Notes: a model not told the origin generated them from the sequence alone. DNA of 24,761 nt from Profundicola sp051011115 (GCA_051011115.1 JBPCUN010000152.1:1-24761); one strand, 5' to 3'. Counted from the stretch's first letter, positions 1 through 8,029 are shown. Program-made: numbers and translations.

Positions 1-2066
1 CTTATGTACTGTAAATAGTCCGTTAAAAGGTCTCTTAATACCTCTAAGTGTTCACATTGTTCAGTAGTTAATGGTTTATGATTGTTTTTCACATGTAGCG
101 TAGATGACTCTACAATTAAACTCAAGCTTTGTAAAATATCTTGCATTAAATCATATGTCAATACATACAGGTGAGAAGAAGTAGTCTCATCAGAATTATT
201 CTTTCTAATGATTTTAAACAAGCCATTTTTTACCATGGCATAATCATTATTCAAGAGTGCTAATTTATTATTAGCTTGTTCCAATGCCTTTTTATTCTCT
301 TTGGCAATACCTATATAAGTAAGCTCTAAAGTACGTTTAATGTCCACAAAAGATTCAGAAACATTCTCTGATAGATTGCTCAAGGTTTCATTGACATCTT
401 TATAATTGATAGAAGTTCTCTGTTCTGTCAATTTATCATTTTCAAGTTTAGCTGAATGGTGTCTAGAAGTTTTATAGATGCTAAATGCTACTAATAATAC
501 CAATGCAATAATTCCATAAATACCTCCGAAATACATTATAGTAGCAAAAATAGCCGCTACAGAGGTTGCTATAATAGCCGTCAAGAACCAACCACCTATT
601 ACACTCATCACCCCAGCAATTCTATATACAGCACTTTCACGTCCCCAAGCTCTATCTGCCAAGGATGTACCCATGGCTACCATAAATGACACATAAGTGG
701 TAGATAGTGGAAGCTTCAAATCTGTTGCCACAGCAATCAAGATAGAGGCTGTAACCAAGTTTACAGAAGCTCTGACTAAATCAAAATGAGCAGCAGCCTC
801 TTGACCTCCAATTTCTGTGACATCAACAGGTTCAAACCTTTTACTAATTGTATTTGTAAATGAGTTAGGTAGTATTTTATTTAATCCATTATTGATAGCA
901 GAAGTACCATTTACAATAGCTCTAGCCACAAGGTTGGCAGAGAATCTCTCATCAATTTCTGATTGTGCTCCTAATTTAATCTCTGTCTCTGTAACACTTC
1001 TTGCTTTTTTAGAAAACCACAAGGTAAGTGTCATAATCACCCCTGCCATCAAAAGCATAAAGTACGGTGTAGCAACTTTACCAGCCAACGCTGTCATTAA
1101 TAAAGAATCAGGATGCCCTTCATTTACCCAAATATTATAAGATTGCCATCCTGCAATAGGTACCCCAATAAAGTTTACCAAGTCGTTTCCTGCAAAAGCC
1201 ATGGCTAATGAGAATGTACCGAATAGCACCACAAGTTTTAATGGGTTTATATTTCTATATTGTAATATATACATAACAACGGAAGAAACTAAGAAGGAGA
1301 TGAGTAAGAATAGTGCTATGTGCGTAGCCACCCAATCATAGAAAATAGAAAACGAACGTTGGAATGTATTCATTGTTTCTGGATCTACCCCTTTAGCAAC
1401 GGATCCCATTCCTTTAAAGATTAGGAAATAACTTATCGCTGCAAAAGCAATTCCACTAAAGATAGTTCCCACTACTTTTAGTTTCTTATTATAATTAAAT
1501 GAAAAGAAAAATCTAGAAATGAATTGTACAATGGCACCTACCGTGAAGGCTATTAATACAGAAATTAAAATACTCACTATAATTTCACTGGCCTTTTCCC
1601 AATTCATAAAGCCAATAACACCAGTGTCTGGATTGTTATGATTGAACAAGAAGTTCATAGGCAATCCTCCTTGTAAAACCTTGATGGTAGACAATGCTAA
1701 AGAGGCTCCTAAGATCTCAAATACGATGGATACCGTTGTAGAGGTTGGCATCCCAAAGGTGTTAAACAAATCTAGTAAGATGATATCTGTGATCATCACA
1801 GCTAAAAAGAGTATCATGATTTCTGTAAAATAAAAGTGTTGCGGATTAAAGATTCCTTTCCGCGCAACTTCCATCATACCCCCTGATGTCATAGCTCCAA
1901 GCATAATACCTACCGAAGCAATAATCATAATCGTTCTCCAACGTGCGACATTAGATCCGATAGCCGAATTCAGGAAGTTTACAGCATCATTACTTACGCC
2001 AACCACGAGATCAAACACCGCTAGTATAAATAATAAGCCGACAATAAAAAGATACAAATTTTCCAT
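1..2066 (-). CDS. PiT-family inorganic phosphate permease with soluble C-terminal tail (partial, 3' end missing)
   Basis: The gene reads from ATG at 2066 to the window edge without a stop, giving 688 visible residues. It should carry inorganic phosphate across the inner membrane using an ion gradient. The two inverted PiT signature motifs are visible: GVSNDAVNF near residues 23-31 and FAGNDLVNF near 288-296. Each lies in a run of hydrophobic helices, and the membrane part continues to about residue 530. After a basic patch (KTSRHHS) comes a hydrophilic, helical, Leu/Glu/Asn-rich tail that runs off the window. It looks like a PhoU-like cytoplasmic domain, as known in other PiT proteins of Bacteroidota. 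This makes the protein longer than a classic PitA of about 500 residues. The gene is transcribed divergently from fabD across a 175-bp AT-rich gap. The family call is firm; the tail's function is inferred. Confidence 0.93.
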   Translation of the reverse strand, partial: MENLYLFIVGLLFILAVFDLVVGVSNDAVNFLNSAIGSNVARWRTIMIIASVGIMLGAMTSGGMMEVARKGIFNPQHFYFTEIMILFLAVMITDIILLDLFNTFGMPTSTTVSIVFEILGASLALSTIKVLQGGLPMNFLFNHNNPDTGVIGFMNWEKASEIIVSILISVLIAFTVGAIVQFISRFFFSFNYNKKLKVVGTIFSGIAFAAISYFLIFKGMGSVAKGVDPETMNTFQRSFSIFYDWVATHIALFLLISFLVSSVVMYILQYRNINPLKLVVLFGTFSLAMAFAGNDLVNFIGVPIAGWQSYNIWVNEGHPDSLLMTALAGKVATPYFMLLMAGVIMTLTLWFSKKARSVTETEIKLGAQSEIDERFSANLVARAIVNGTSAINNGLNKILPNSFTNTISKRFEPVDVTEIGGQEAAAHFDLVRASVNLVTASILIAVATDLKLPLSTTYVSFMVAMGTSLADRAWGRESAVYRIAGVMSVIGGWFLTAIIATSVAAIFATIMYFGGIYGIIALVLLVAFSIYKTSRHHSAKLENDKLTEQRTSINYKDVNETLSNLSENVSESFVDIKRTLELTYIGIAKENKKALEQANNKLALLNNDYAMVKNGLFKIIRKNNSDETTSSHLYVLTYDLMQDILQSLSLIVESSTLHVKNNHKPLTTEQCEHLEVLRDLLTDYLQYI

Positions 2067-2173
2067 ATTTATGGTTTATCTAAATTTAGGCTGTAAAAAT
2101 AATTTTTTTCCATGTTTTTAATGTTAAGTTTACGTTGTCATTTATACTTATCATAAGATTCTTACCTTATTTT

Positions 2174-2227
2174 TATATTTGTTGCAAATGAAATGATAAC
2201 AAATGAAATATAAAAACTTTATATTTG
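2174..2227 (+). promoter_or_regulatory. candidate fabD promoter region with two TATATTTG boxes and a direct repeat
   Basis: TATATTTG, a perfect match to the Bacteroidota -7 element TAnnTTTG, occurs at 2174-2181 and again at 2220-2227. The upstream copy would give a leader of about 50 nt; the downstream copy lies only 14 bp before the fabD start. No TTG lies at the usual 17-23 bp spacing for either copy. Between them the ten bases CAAATGAAAT are repeated directly at 2185-2194 and 2200-2209, 15 bp apart, which could be an operator. Chance matches are possible in such AT-rich DNA. Confidence 0.45.
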
Positions 2228-2241
2228 AAAAAAGAATTTAA

Positions 2242-3117
2242 ATGAAAGCATATATTTTTCCAGGCCAAGGAGCTCAATACACAGGAATGGGTAAAGACTT
2301 ATATGATAAAAGCAATGTAATCAAAGGTCTTTTTGATCAAGCCAACCAAATATTAGGTTTTGACATCAGTAAAATAATGTTTGAAGGGACTGCGGAGGAA
2401 TTAAAACAAACCAATGTCACTCAACCCGCTGTTTTTTTACACTCCATTGCTGCAGTACAGAGCATAGAGAAATTTGATGCTGTAGCCGTTGCTGGTCATT
2501 CCTTAGGAGAATTATCTGCTTTGGTTGCTGCGAATGTGTTATCTTTTGAAGAGGGATTAAAGATTGTTTCTGAAAGAGCACAAGCGATGCAAGATGCTTG
2601 TGAAGTTCAACCTTCAACTATGGCAGCCATTTTAGGTTTAGAAGATGCCGTGGTAGAAGAAATATGTCAAAATACAGAAGGGATTGTAGTCCCAGCCAAT
2701 TATAATTGTCCAGGTCAACTTGTAATTTCCGGTGAAGTAGATGCTGTGGAAGCTGCATGTGAAAAAGCAAAAGAAGCTGGAGCTAAACGTGCAATCATTT
2801 TACCCGTAGGTGGTGCCTTCCACTCACCCCTCATGAAACCTGCAGAAGAACGACTAAAAGTAGCCATAGAGCAGGCCACTTTTCATAAACCCATTTGTCC
2901 TATTTATCAAAATGTATCTACAACTGCGGTCACAAATCCTATAGAAATTCAAGCTAATTTAATTTCTCAACTTACATCGCCTGTCAAATGGACACAATCA
3001 GTGAAAAATATGTGGAATGATGGTATTACTTCTTTTATTGAAGTGGGTCCAGGTAAGACATTACAAGGATTGGTTAGAAAAATAGAAAGAGAGGCGAATA
3101 CAGGAGGTATATCATAA
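2242..3117 (+). CDS. fabD: malonyl-CoA:ACP transacylase FabD
   Basis: The 291-residue protein has the full-length FabD fold and normal family length. It transfers malonyl groups from CoA to acyl carrier protein, supplying the extender for type II fatty acid synthesis in the cytoplasm. The oxyanion-hole motif GQGAQ is at residues 8-12. The nucleophile elbow GHSLGE is at 85-90 with catalytic Ser87. Arg112, in SERAQAMQ, should bind the malonyl carboxylate. The catalytic His194 is in AFHSPLM. The closing motif VGPGKTLQGL lies near the C terminus. The start at 2242 gives the canonical N terminus directly before the first motif. The stop codon overlaps the ATG of the next gene (TAATG), so the two should be co-transcribed and translationally coupled. 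Confidence 0.97.
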   Translation: MKAYIFPGQGAQYTGMGKDLYDKSNVIKGLFDQANQILGFDISKIMFEGTAEELKQTNVTQPAVFLHSIAAVQSIEKFDAVAVAGHSLGELSALVAANVLSFEEGLKIVSERAQAMQDACEVQPSTMAAILGLEDAVVEEICQNTEGIVVPANYNCPGQLVISGEVDAVEAACEKAKEAGAKRAIILPVGGAFHSPLMKPAEERLKVAIEQATFHKPICPIYQNVSTTAVTNPIEIQANLISQLTSPVKWTQSVKNMWNDGITSFIEVGPGKTLQGLVRKIEREANTGGIS

Positions 3118-4049
3118 TGACTGAACATACGGAACAAACTTATTTTGCCCATGGTAAACTGCTCTTGACGGGAGAATATGTGGTATTAGACGGAGCGAAA
3201 GCCATTGGTTTACCCACTAAAATAGGTCAACATTTAAAGGTACAAACAATCAACAATGCTCATCATATCATTAAATGGAGCGCCAAATTACAGAATGATT
3301 CAATTTGGTTTGAAGTTATAATTAACTTACCTGATTTTTCCATCCAATCAACGACCGATCTTGATAAAGGCCAAACTATTACAGAAATTTTAAAAAAAGT
3401 TCAGGTTCTAAATCCTCAAGTCTTTTCAGAAGATTTTTCATATCATTTTGAAACCAAATTAGATTTTGATAAGGAATGGGGTTTAGGTTCTAGCTCTACT
3501 TTAATCACTTTACTTTCCAAATTTGCAGATATCAATGCATTTGATTTAGCAAAACAAACTTTTGGTGGAAGTGGTTATGATATCAGCTGTGCCATGATGC
3601 CTAAAATCCAGTTTTATCAGTTGTATAAAAATCAACGAAAAGTGAATTTTATATCTATTCCAGATTTTGTGAAGGATGCTGGATACTTTATTTATTTAAA
3701 TCAAAAGCAAAACAGCCGAGAGGGCATTCAGCAATATCAAGAAATACCGACTAGCAAGGCTCTTATTAATTCGATCTCAGAAATCAGTGAAGAACTTATT
3801 AAAGCACCAAACTTAGCCGAATTTGAAGATTTATTATTTGTTCATGAAAGTTTAATTGCGAATCATTTAGAAATACCAACCATTCAAGAGGAATTATTTT
3901 CTGATTATGAAGACGGTATCATCAAAAGCCTTGGAGCTTGGGGCGGTGATTTCATCTTTGTAACGGCTGAAAATGAAAAAAGCCTTTCTTATTTCAAAAA
4001 GAAAGGCTTTGATACCCTATTCCCTTGGAGAGACTTGATAGTAGAATAA
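3117..4049 (+). CDS. GHMP kinase of the GYDIA type, candidate mevalonate-pathway kinase
   Basis: The 310-residue protein has the landmarks of a GHMP small-molecule kinase. FAHGKLLLTGEYVVL is at 10-24, the ATP-binding glycine-rich loop WGLGSSSTL at 121-129, and GSGYDIS at 151-157 with the likely catalytic Asp155. A closing LGAWGGDF motif is at 272-279. GYDIS is a variant of the GYDIA signature that names a Bacteroidota family of GHMP kinases. Flavobacteria make isoprenoids through mevalonate, so mevalonate or phosphomevalonate phosphorylation is a reasonable guess, but the substrate cannot be read from the sequence. The ATG overlaps the fabD stop, and an AGGAGG lies just upstream, unusual for this phylum. 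The last 25 codons contain a perfect 12-bp inverted repeat that seems to serve as terminator of the converging gene. Confidence 0.88.
   Translation: MTEHTEQTYFAHGKLLLTGEYVVLDGAKAIGLPTKIGQHLKVQTINNAHHIIKWSAKLQNDSIWFEVIINLPDFSIQSTTDLDKGQTITEILKKVQVLNPQVFSEDFSYHFETKLDFDKEWGLGSSSTLITLLSKFADINAFDLAKQTFGGSGYDISCAMMPKIQFYQLYKNQRKVNFISIPDFVKDAGYFIYLNQKQNSREGIQQYQEIPTSKALINSISEISEELIKAPNLAEFEDLLFVHESLIANHLEIPTIQEELFSDYEDGIIKSLGAWGGDFIFVTAENEKSLSYFKKKGFDTLFPWRDLIVE
3979..4010 (-). terminator. intrinsic terminator of the convergent arginine deiminase-family gene, inside the GHMP kinase CDS
   Basis: AAAGCCTTTCTT (3979-3990) and AAGAAAGGCTTT (3999-4010) form a perfect 12-bp stem with an 8-nt loop. Read on the minus strand the stem runs straight into a T6 tract (3985-3976 region, TTTTTTCATTTTC). 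That is the classic Rho-independent form, about 45 nt past the stop of the minus-strand gene ending at 4054. On the plus strand no U-tract follows beyond the stem itself. The repeat lies within residues 288-298 of the GHMP kinase. Confidence 0.75.
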
Positions 4050-4053
4050 TATA

Positions 4054-4968
4054 TTAATCCCTGATTAAAGGCATGGTTGAGCATCTTAACAACCCACCCA
4101 TTTTAGAAACTTCTCTATAGGGTATTTCCTCCACGGTGATTCCCCATTCATCTCTCATGTGATTGTTTAATCTAGTAAAGTTTTGTTCCGAAACCACAAC
4201 ATCTGGAGCAATAGAGAATATATTTGGGTTCATCCAATACATTTCTTCTCGGGTAACCTCAAATACATTTTTGCGGCCAAATAAATCTAACAAAACTTGG
4301 TAATGTCTCTCATTTAGAAAACCATTTTTATAGATGATTGCTTTGTCTTTCCCTACAGGTTGAAAACAACAATCCAAATGTAATATACCCTTATATGGAT
4401 CATTATCATCTTTTACCAACTCCATATCAATTACCCATTTATGTGGAAAATGATCTTTTAAAAACTGAACTGCATTGGCATTAGTTCTGGCAGTTTTAAA
4501 AGTAGCATAATCGGGTTGCTTATAACATCCTACAAACATAAATTCGTTCCATAGAATTACATCACCACCTTCTACATGCACATCAGTAGGTGTAGGTAAA
4601 ACATGTTTTTTCGGGATAGAATCTATAATGCGTTCGTATGCCTTTTGCTCTTCTTCCCGATCCTCTATCATATTAGAGATCACCAAGGTATCATCTACAA
4701 CAAATCCGACATCTCTAGCAAAAACCTGATTGGTATTCTCTAAGACCCAAGGGCGAAAAACTTGAACATCGTACTTTCTAAGCACACTTTCAAACGCATT
4801 CATCTCTTCGGTTACATCTTTCTCTGTAGGGTAAACATTTAATTTTACACTTTCTCTAGATTTGGAATCATAAGTATCTTTCAAGCTAGGTTTATCACCC
4901 ATTCCCTCTGGTTGTCCCAACACCACCGCTCTTAATCTACCGGTTTCATTATGTACATCTAAAATCAT
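4054..4968 (-). CDS. arginine deiminase / amidinotransferase-superfamily hydrolase (DDAH-like)
   Basis: The 304-residue protein belongs to the guanidine-modifying superfamily that includes arginine deiminases, dimethylarginine dimethylaminohydrolases and amidinotransferases. The characteristic residues are in order: FARDVG at 83-88, HVEGGD at 131-136 with substrate-binding Glu and Asp, catalytic His197 in LHLDCCF, and nucleophile Cys296 in LLRCSTMPL. It should attack the guanidinium carbon of arginine or a derivative through a covalent Cys adduct. There is no signal peptide, so it is cytoplasmic. The exact substrate is not visible; classic arginine deiminase is about 100 residues longer, so this is not ArcA. 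No arginine-catabolism genes flank it. It stands alone on the minus strand, converging on the GHMP kinase with a 4-bp gap. Confidence 0.88.
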   Translation of the reverse strand: MILDVHNETGRLRAVVLGQPEGMGDKPSLKDTYDSKSRESVKLNVYPTEKDVTEEMNAFESVLRKYDVQVFRPWVLENTNQVFARDVGFVVDDTLVISNMIEDREEEQKAYERIIDSIPKKHVLPTPTDVHVEGGDVILWNEFMFVGCYKQPDYATFKTARTNANAVQFLKDHFPHKWVIDMELVKDDNDPYKGILHLDCCFQPVGKDKAIIYKNGFLNERHYQVLLDLFGRKNVFEVTREEMYWMNPNIFSIAPDVVVSEQNFTRLNNHMRDEWGITVEEIPYREVSKMGGLLRCSTMPLIRD

Positions 4969-5076
4969 ACTATCTATTTCGTTAAACCTGCCAAGATAAA
5001 AATTGTTTTTTTAATTGTAGTCATTTCTATTCAAATTGAATTCATCCCAGAACTCGTGTCCTCTAAATGAAATGCA

Positions 5077-5604
5077 CTAATCATAATCTACCAAAGACAA
5101 GACCTTACCATAAGGCTTTAACTTCTCTTTACCTTTTAAAAAGTCTAAAGCTATAAGAAATGAAAAACCACTTACTATGCCTCCAACCTTCTTCACTAGT
5201 TTAGCACAGGCTACAGCGGTACCGCCTGTGGCTAGTACGTCATCATGAATCAAAACCTGGTCACCAGTTTTAATCTGCCCATTCACGATTTCTAGTGTAG
5301 CATTTCCATATTCTAGATCATAACTTTCGCTCTCTACAGGGGGTGGTAGCTTTCCTTCTTTACGGACAAGAATAAAAGGAACATCAAGTTCTAATGCCAA
5401 AGCAAAACCAAGAATAAACCCTCTACTCTCTATGCCACATACAACGTCTACCTTTCCCCTAGCATCATCTGCCATTAATTTGATGATATCTTTGGACAAA
5501 GTTGGATTTTGAAAGATTGGCGTGAAATCCTTGAATGATATTCCTGGTTCTGGAAAATCCGCTACAATCCGTATATGTTTCTTAATTTCGTTTTTCAATT
5601 CCAT
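5077..5604 (-). CDS. apt: adenine phosphoribosyltransferase
   Basis: The 175-residue protein has the normal Apt length. It salvages adenine by joining it to PRPP to give AMP and pyrophosphate in the cytoplasm. The PRPP-binding signature VLIHDDVLATGGTA is at 117-130, the flexible-loop motif RKEGKLP at 81-87, and the base-recognition region DFPEPGISFKDFTPI at 16-30. These three together separate Apt from other type I phosphoribosyltransferases. The start at 5604 is supported by a well-formed promoter 16-46 bp upstream. The gene is divergent from the ABC exporter and probably monocistronic, with a 108-bp gap before the next minus-strand gene. Confidence 0.96.
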   Translation of the reverse strand: MELKNEIKKHIRIVADFPEPGISFKDFTPIFQNPTLSKDIIKLMADDARGKVDVVCGIESRGFILGFALALELDVPFILVRKEGKLPPPVESESYDLEYGNATLEIVNGQIKTGDQVLIHDDVLATGGTAVACAKLVKKVGGIVSGFSFLIALDFLKGKEKLKPYGKVLSLVDYD

Positions 5605-5619
5605 AGGCTATATAATGCT

Positions 5620-5650
5620 CAAATTTATGGAATCTCTCACAACTATTCAA
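5620..5650 (-). promoter_or_regulatory. apt promoter, TTG-N20-TAAATTTG
   Basis: On the minus strand TTG (5650-5648) is followed after 20 bp by TAAATTTG (5627-5620), a full match to the Bacteroidota -33/-7 arrangement. The -7 box ends 15 bp before the apt ATG. Confidence 0.65.
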
Positions 5651-5674
5651 GGTTTTATAAAATGTTTACCTTTG
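5646..5674 (+). promoter_or_regulatory. ABC exporter promoter, TACCTTTG -7 box
   Basis: TACCTTTG at 5667-5674 matches TAnnTTTG exactly and ends 19 bp before the ABC exporter ATG. Upstream, TTC at 5646-5648 lies 18 bp away where TTG would be expected, so the -33 element is imperfect. The region overlaps the -33 side of the apt promoter on the other strand. Confidence 0.55.
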
Positions 5675-5693
5675 CACTCTATTTAATTAATTT

Positions 5694-7529
5694 ATGAGCC
5701 CATTTAGGAGAATTCTAAAGTTCGCCAACCCGTATAAGAAATACTTTGTCTTGAACATTATTTTCAATATTCTATATTCATTGATGGCGAATGTTTCTTT
5801 GTTCTCTATCCTACCTATATTAAAGATTTTATTCGAGAATGTAAAGCCAGAACAAGTTACTCCAGAAGTTATTTCATCAGATGCACCGCTATCTTTTGAC
5901 AACTTCCAAGCACAATTAACGCAATGGATCTCTGCTAAAATGGTAGAACATGGGCAGTTGACAGTATTAGCTTGGTTATGTGGAATCACCGTGCTTATGT
6001 TTTTTTTCCGAAACTTATTCCGATACTTAGCACAATATTATATGGTAGGTTTCAGAACTGGAACTACCAGAGACCTTAGAAATGCTCTATACGATAAGGT
6101 TTTAGCCTTACCAGTATCATATTTTACAGATCAACGCAAGGGGGATATCATGACTAGAATCTCTAGCGATGTAGATCATGTACAACGTTATACTTTATTA
6201 CCCTTGATAGAGTTTTTCCGTGCACCCTTTATGATTATCATTGCGCTTGGAATGCTCATATACATCAATTGGCAATTAACCTTAGCCGCTTTTGTAATAT
6301 TGCCAGTGATGGGGATGGTGATTTCTTTAATTAGCAAAAGTTTAAAGAAAGATACCAAGAAGACCCAAAGCATGCTGAGTGGTTTAATCTCCAGTGTAGA
6401 AGAAACTCTGAGTGCTGCCAAAGTGGTAAAGATATTTAATGCAGAAAAGAATTTAAGCGAACGTTTTCATACCAATAACAATCGATGGAGGCAGATGACC
6501 AACCGGGTAGAACGTAAACATGAATTGGCTTCACCCATGAGTGAGCTATTAGGTTCTTTCACTTTGATTATGCTTGTGTGGTTTGGGGGAAAATTAATTA
6601 TAGGTGGTGGTAACTTACAAGGAGAAACATTCTTGATTTTCTTAGGCTTATTTTTCCAAATGCTAGATCCAGCAAAAGGATTATCTAAAGCCTTTGCAGA
6701 TACTTCTCGTGGAGGAGCCTCTGCAGAAAGACTTTTAGAGATATTAGACGCTGACATAGTAGTCAACGAACAACAAAATGCTATTAAAATAACGGAGTTC
6801 AAGAATCAAATTGAATTTAGAAATGTAAGTTTTGGGTATGTTCCAGATCAACGAATTTTAAAGAATTTTAATCTAACAATTCCCAAAGGACAAGCTGTTG
6901 CGCTGGTTGGGCAATCAGGAAGTGGAAAAACCACTGTTGCCAATTTATTAGCAAGGTTTTATGATGTGACCGAAGGTGAAATTTTGATTGATGGTATCAA
7001 TATTAAAGACTTATCGTTGGATAGTTACCGTAAATTAATGGGTATGGTAACACAAGAATCTGTTTTATTTAATGATACGATTTTAAATAATATAGCACTG
7101 GGACAAAAAGTAGTAAATGAAAAGGCCGTTAAAGAGGCATCCATAATTGCTAACGCAGATGAATTCATTACCCAATTACCTCAAGGATATTATGAAAACA
7201 TTGGCGAATCTGGAGGGAAATTATCTGGAGGACAAAAGCAACGAATTTCTATTGCCCGTGCCGTGCTCAAAAACCCACCGATAATGATTTTAGATGAGGC
7301 CACCTCTGCCCTGGACACCAAATCAGAACGTCTCGTACAAGATGCATTAAACCACATGATGGAGAACAGAACTTCCCTTATCATTGCTCACCGCCTATCT
7401 ACCATTCAGAATTCGGACAAAATTGTAGTGATGGAAAATGGCGAAATTAAAGAAGCTGGAAAGCATAATGAACTTATCGCCCAAAACGGTATTTATGCCA
7501 AGCTGATAGAAATGCAAAATTTCGGATAA
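5694..7529 (+). CDS. ABC exporter, fused permease-ATPase half-transporter (MsbA-like)
   Basis: The 611-residue protein is a half-transporter of the ABCB/MsbA type that should work as a homodimer in the inner membrane. The first 330 residues hold about six membrane helices. The ATPase domain starts near residue 365. It has Walker A GQSGSGKTT at about 406-414, signature LSGGQKQR at 510-517, Walker B IMILDEATSALD from about 530, and the H-loop IIAHRLST near 564-571. The likely cargo is a lipid or other amphiphile, as for MsbA, but the sequence does not decide between lipid A flipping and drug export. The length is typical. The gene has its own promoter, and no clear intrinsic terminator follows it. 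Confidence 0.92.
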   Translation: MSPFRRILKFANPYKKYFVLNIIFNILYSLMANVSLFSILPILKILFENVKPEQVTPEVISSDAPLSFDNFQAQLTQWISAKMVEHGQLTVLAWLCGITVLMFFFRNLFRYLAQYYMVGFRTGTTRDLRNALYDKVLALPVSYFTDQRKGDIMTRISSDVDHVQRYTLLPLIEFFRAPFMIIIALGMLIYINWQLTLAAFVILPVMGMVISLISKSLKKDTKKTQSMLSGLISSVEETLSAAKVVKIFNAEKNLSERFHTNNNRWRQMTNRVERKHELASPMSELLGSFTLIMLVWFGGKLIIGGGNLQGETFLIFLGLFFQMLDPAKGLSKAFADTSRGGASAERLLEILDADIVVNEQQNAIKITEFKNQIEFRNVSFGYVPDQRILKNFNLTIPKGQAVALVGQSGSGKTTVANLLARFYDVTEGEILIDGINIKDLSLDSYRKLMGMVTQESVLFNDTILNNIALGQKVVNEKAVKEASIIANADEFITQLPQGYYENIGESGGKLSGGQKQRISIARAVLKNPPIMILDEATSALDTKSERLVQDALNHMMENRTSLIIAHRLSTIQNSDKIVVMENGEIKEAGKHNELIAQNGIYAKLIEMQNFG

Positions 7530-7551
7530 TTAGGGTCCACTTTTTCTTTGG

Positions 7552-7698
7552 GTGATTTAACGGGCTATCCCAAGTAGTTCTCGATAATCTGCTTACAAAA
7601 TCAGTTGATACAAGGCGTTTGCCATATGGCGCCACGTTTATATCATCGATTTTGTTGGCGCATCTTCTCTGTGGGCTACTTGTTCCTATCCCTATCAC
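7552..7698. repeat. long imperfect palindrome, unexplained structured or mobile-like element
   Basis: Nested inverted repeats share one centre. From outside in they are GTGAT (7552-7556)/ATCAC (7694-7698), GGG (7562-7564)/CCC (7690-7692), CAAGTAG (7571-7577)/CTACTTG (7676-7682), CAAAATC (7596-7602)/GATTTTG (7648-7654), TGATA (7606-7610)/TATCA (7641-7645) and GGCG (7614-7617)/CGCC (7630-7633). A perfect GCCATATGGC palindrome (7621-7630) is near the tip. The segment looks visibly richer in GC than the DNA on either side. It lies between the exporter stop and the small lipoprotein genes. It could be a MITE or other dispersed palindromic repeat, a structured RNA, or a gene remnant. I do not recognise it. 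Confidence 0.5.
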
Positions 7699-7816
7699 AT
7701 TTACTATTCACAAATAGCATAACCTTCTTAATATCAGTAACTTAACTATAAGTTAACATTGGGTATCTTAATTATACACTGCATCCTGCTATATTTATCG
7801 AAATGAAAAAATGTTT

Positions 7817-8029
7817 ATGAAAAAATTATTATTCACTATATATGCTCCATTAGGATTTATATTATTGTTATTCTCACTTTTATCTTGCTTAACGGAGGAT
7901 GACACACATGAACCCATTCATAAGGAATCTACAATAAAAACAGTAAAAACTATATCAGATCATGCGTTCATTAAACAATGCACGAGGTCCACATACATGG
8001 AAAGAAAAATTAATAAACAATTATCATAA
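7817..8029 (+). CDS. small putative lipoprotein, possibly frameshifted
   Basis: This 70-residue reading starts with a lipoprotein signal peptide: Lys-Lys, a long hydrophobic stretch and LLSC with Cys24 as the likely lipidated residue. An acidic stretch, TEDDTHEP, follows. The ATG six bases earlier (7811) is possible, but 7817 gives the usual MKK start. After about residue 47 the sequence loses protein-like character (AFIKQCTRSTYMERK). In the +1 frame, from 7962 to 8090, a more convincing sequence runs (LNNARGPHTWKEKL..., ending in DEYMYDNCI). The simplest reading is one lipoprotein gene of about 90 residues broken by a one-base indel near 7960. I do not recognise the family. Confidence 0.5.
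   Translation: MKKLLFTIYAPLGFILLLFSLLSCLTEDDTHEPIHKESTIKTVKTISDHAFIKQCTRSTYMERKINKQLS

Noticed and set aside
817..1833. Plus-strand ORFs at 817-1140 and 1642-1833
   Set aside because: They are antisense to the phosphate permease, which is continuous on the minus strand with clear family motifs.
5029..5041. ATTCAAATTGAAT, an inverted repeat upstream of the arginine deiminase-family gene
   Set aside because: Only six bases per arm in AT-rich DNA, with no promoter box at a fitting distance; chance is likely.
7474..7698. 74-codon minus-strand ORF across the hairpin element and the exporter end
   Set aside because: Its last part is antisense to the exporter coding end, and the rest follows the palindromic element; no signal, domain or start context supports it.
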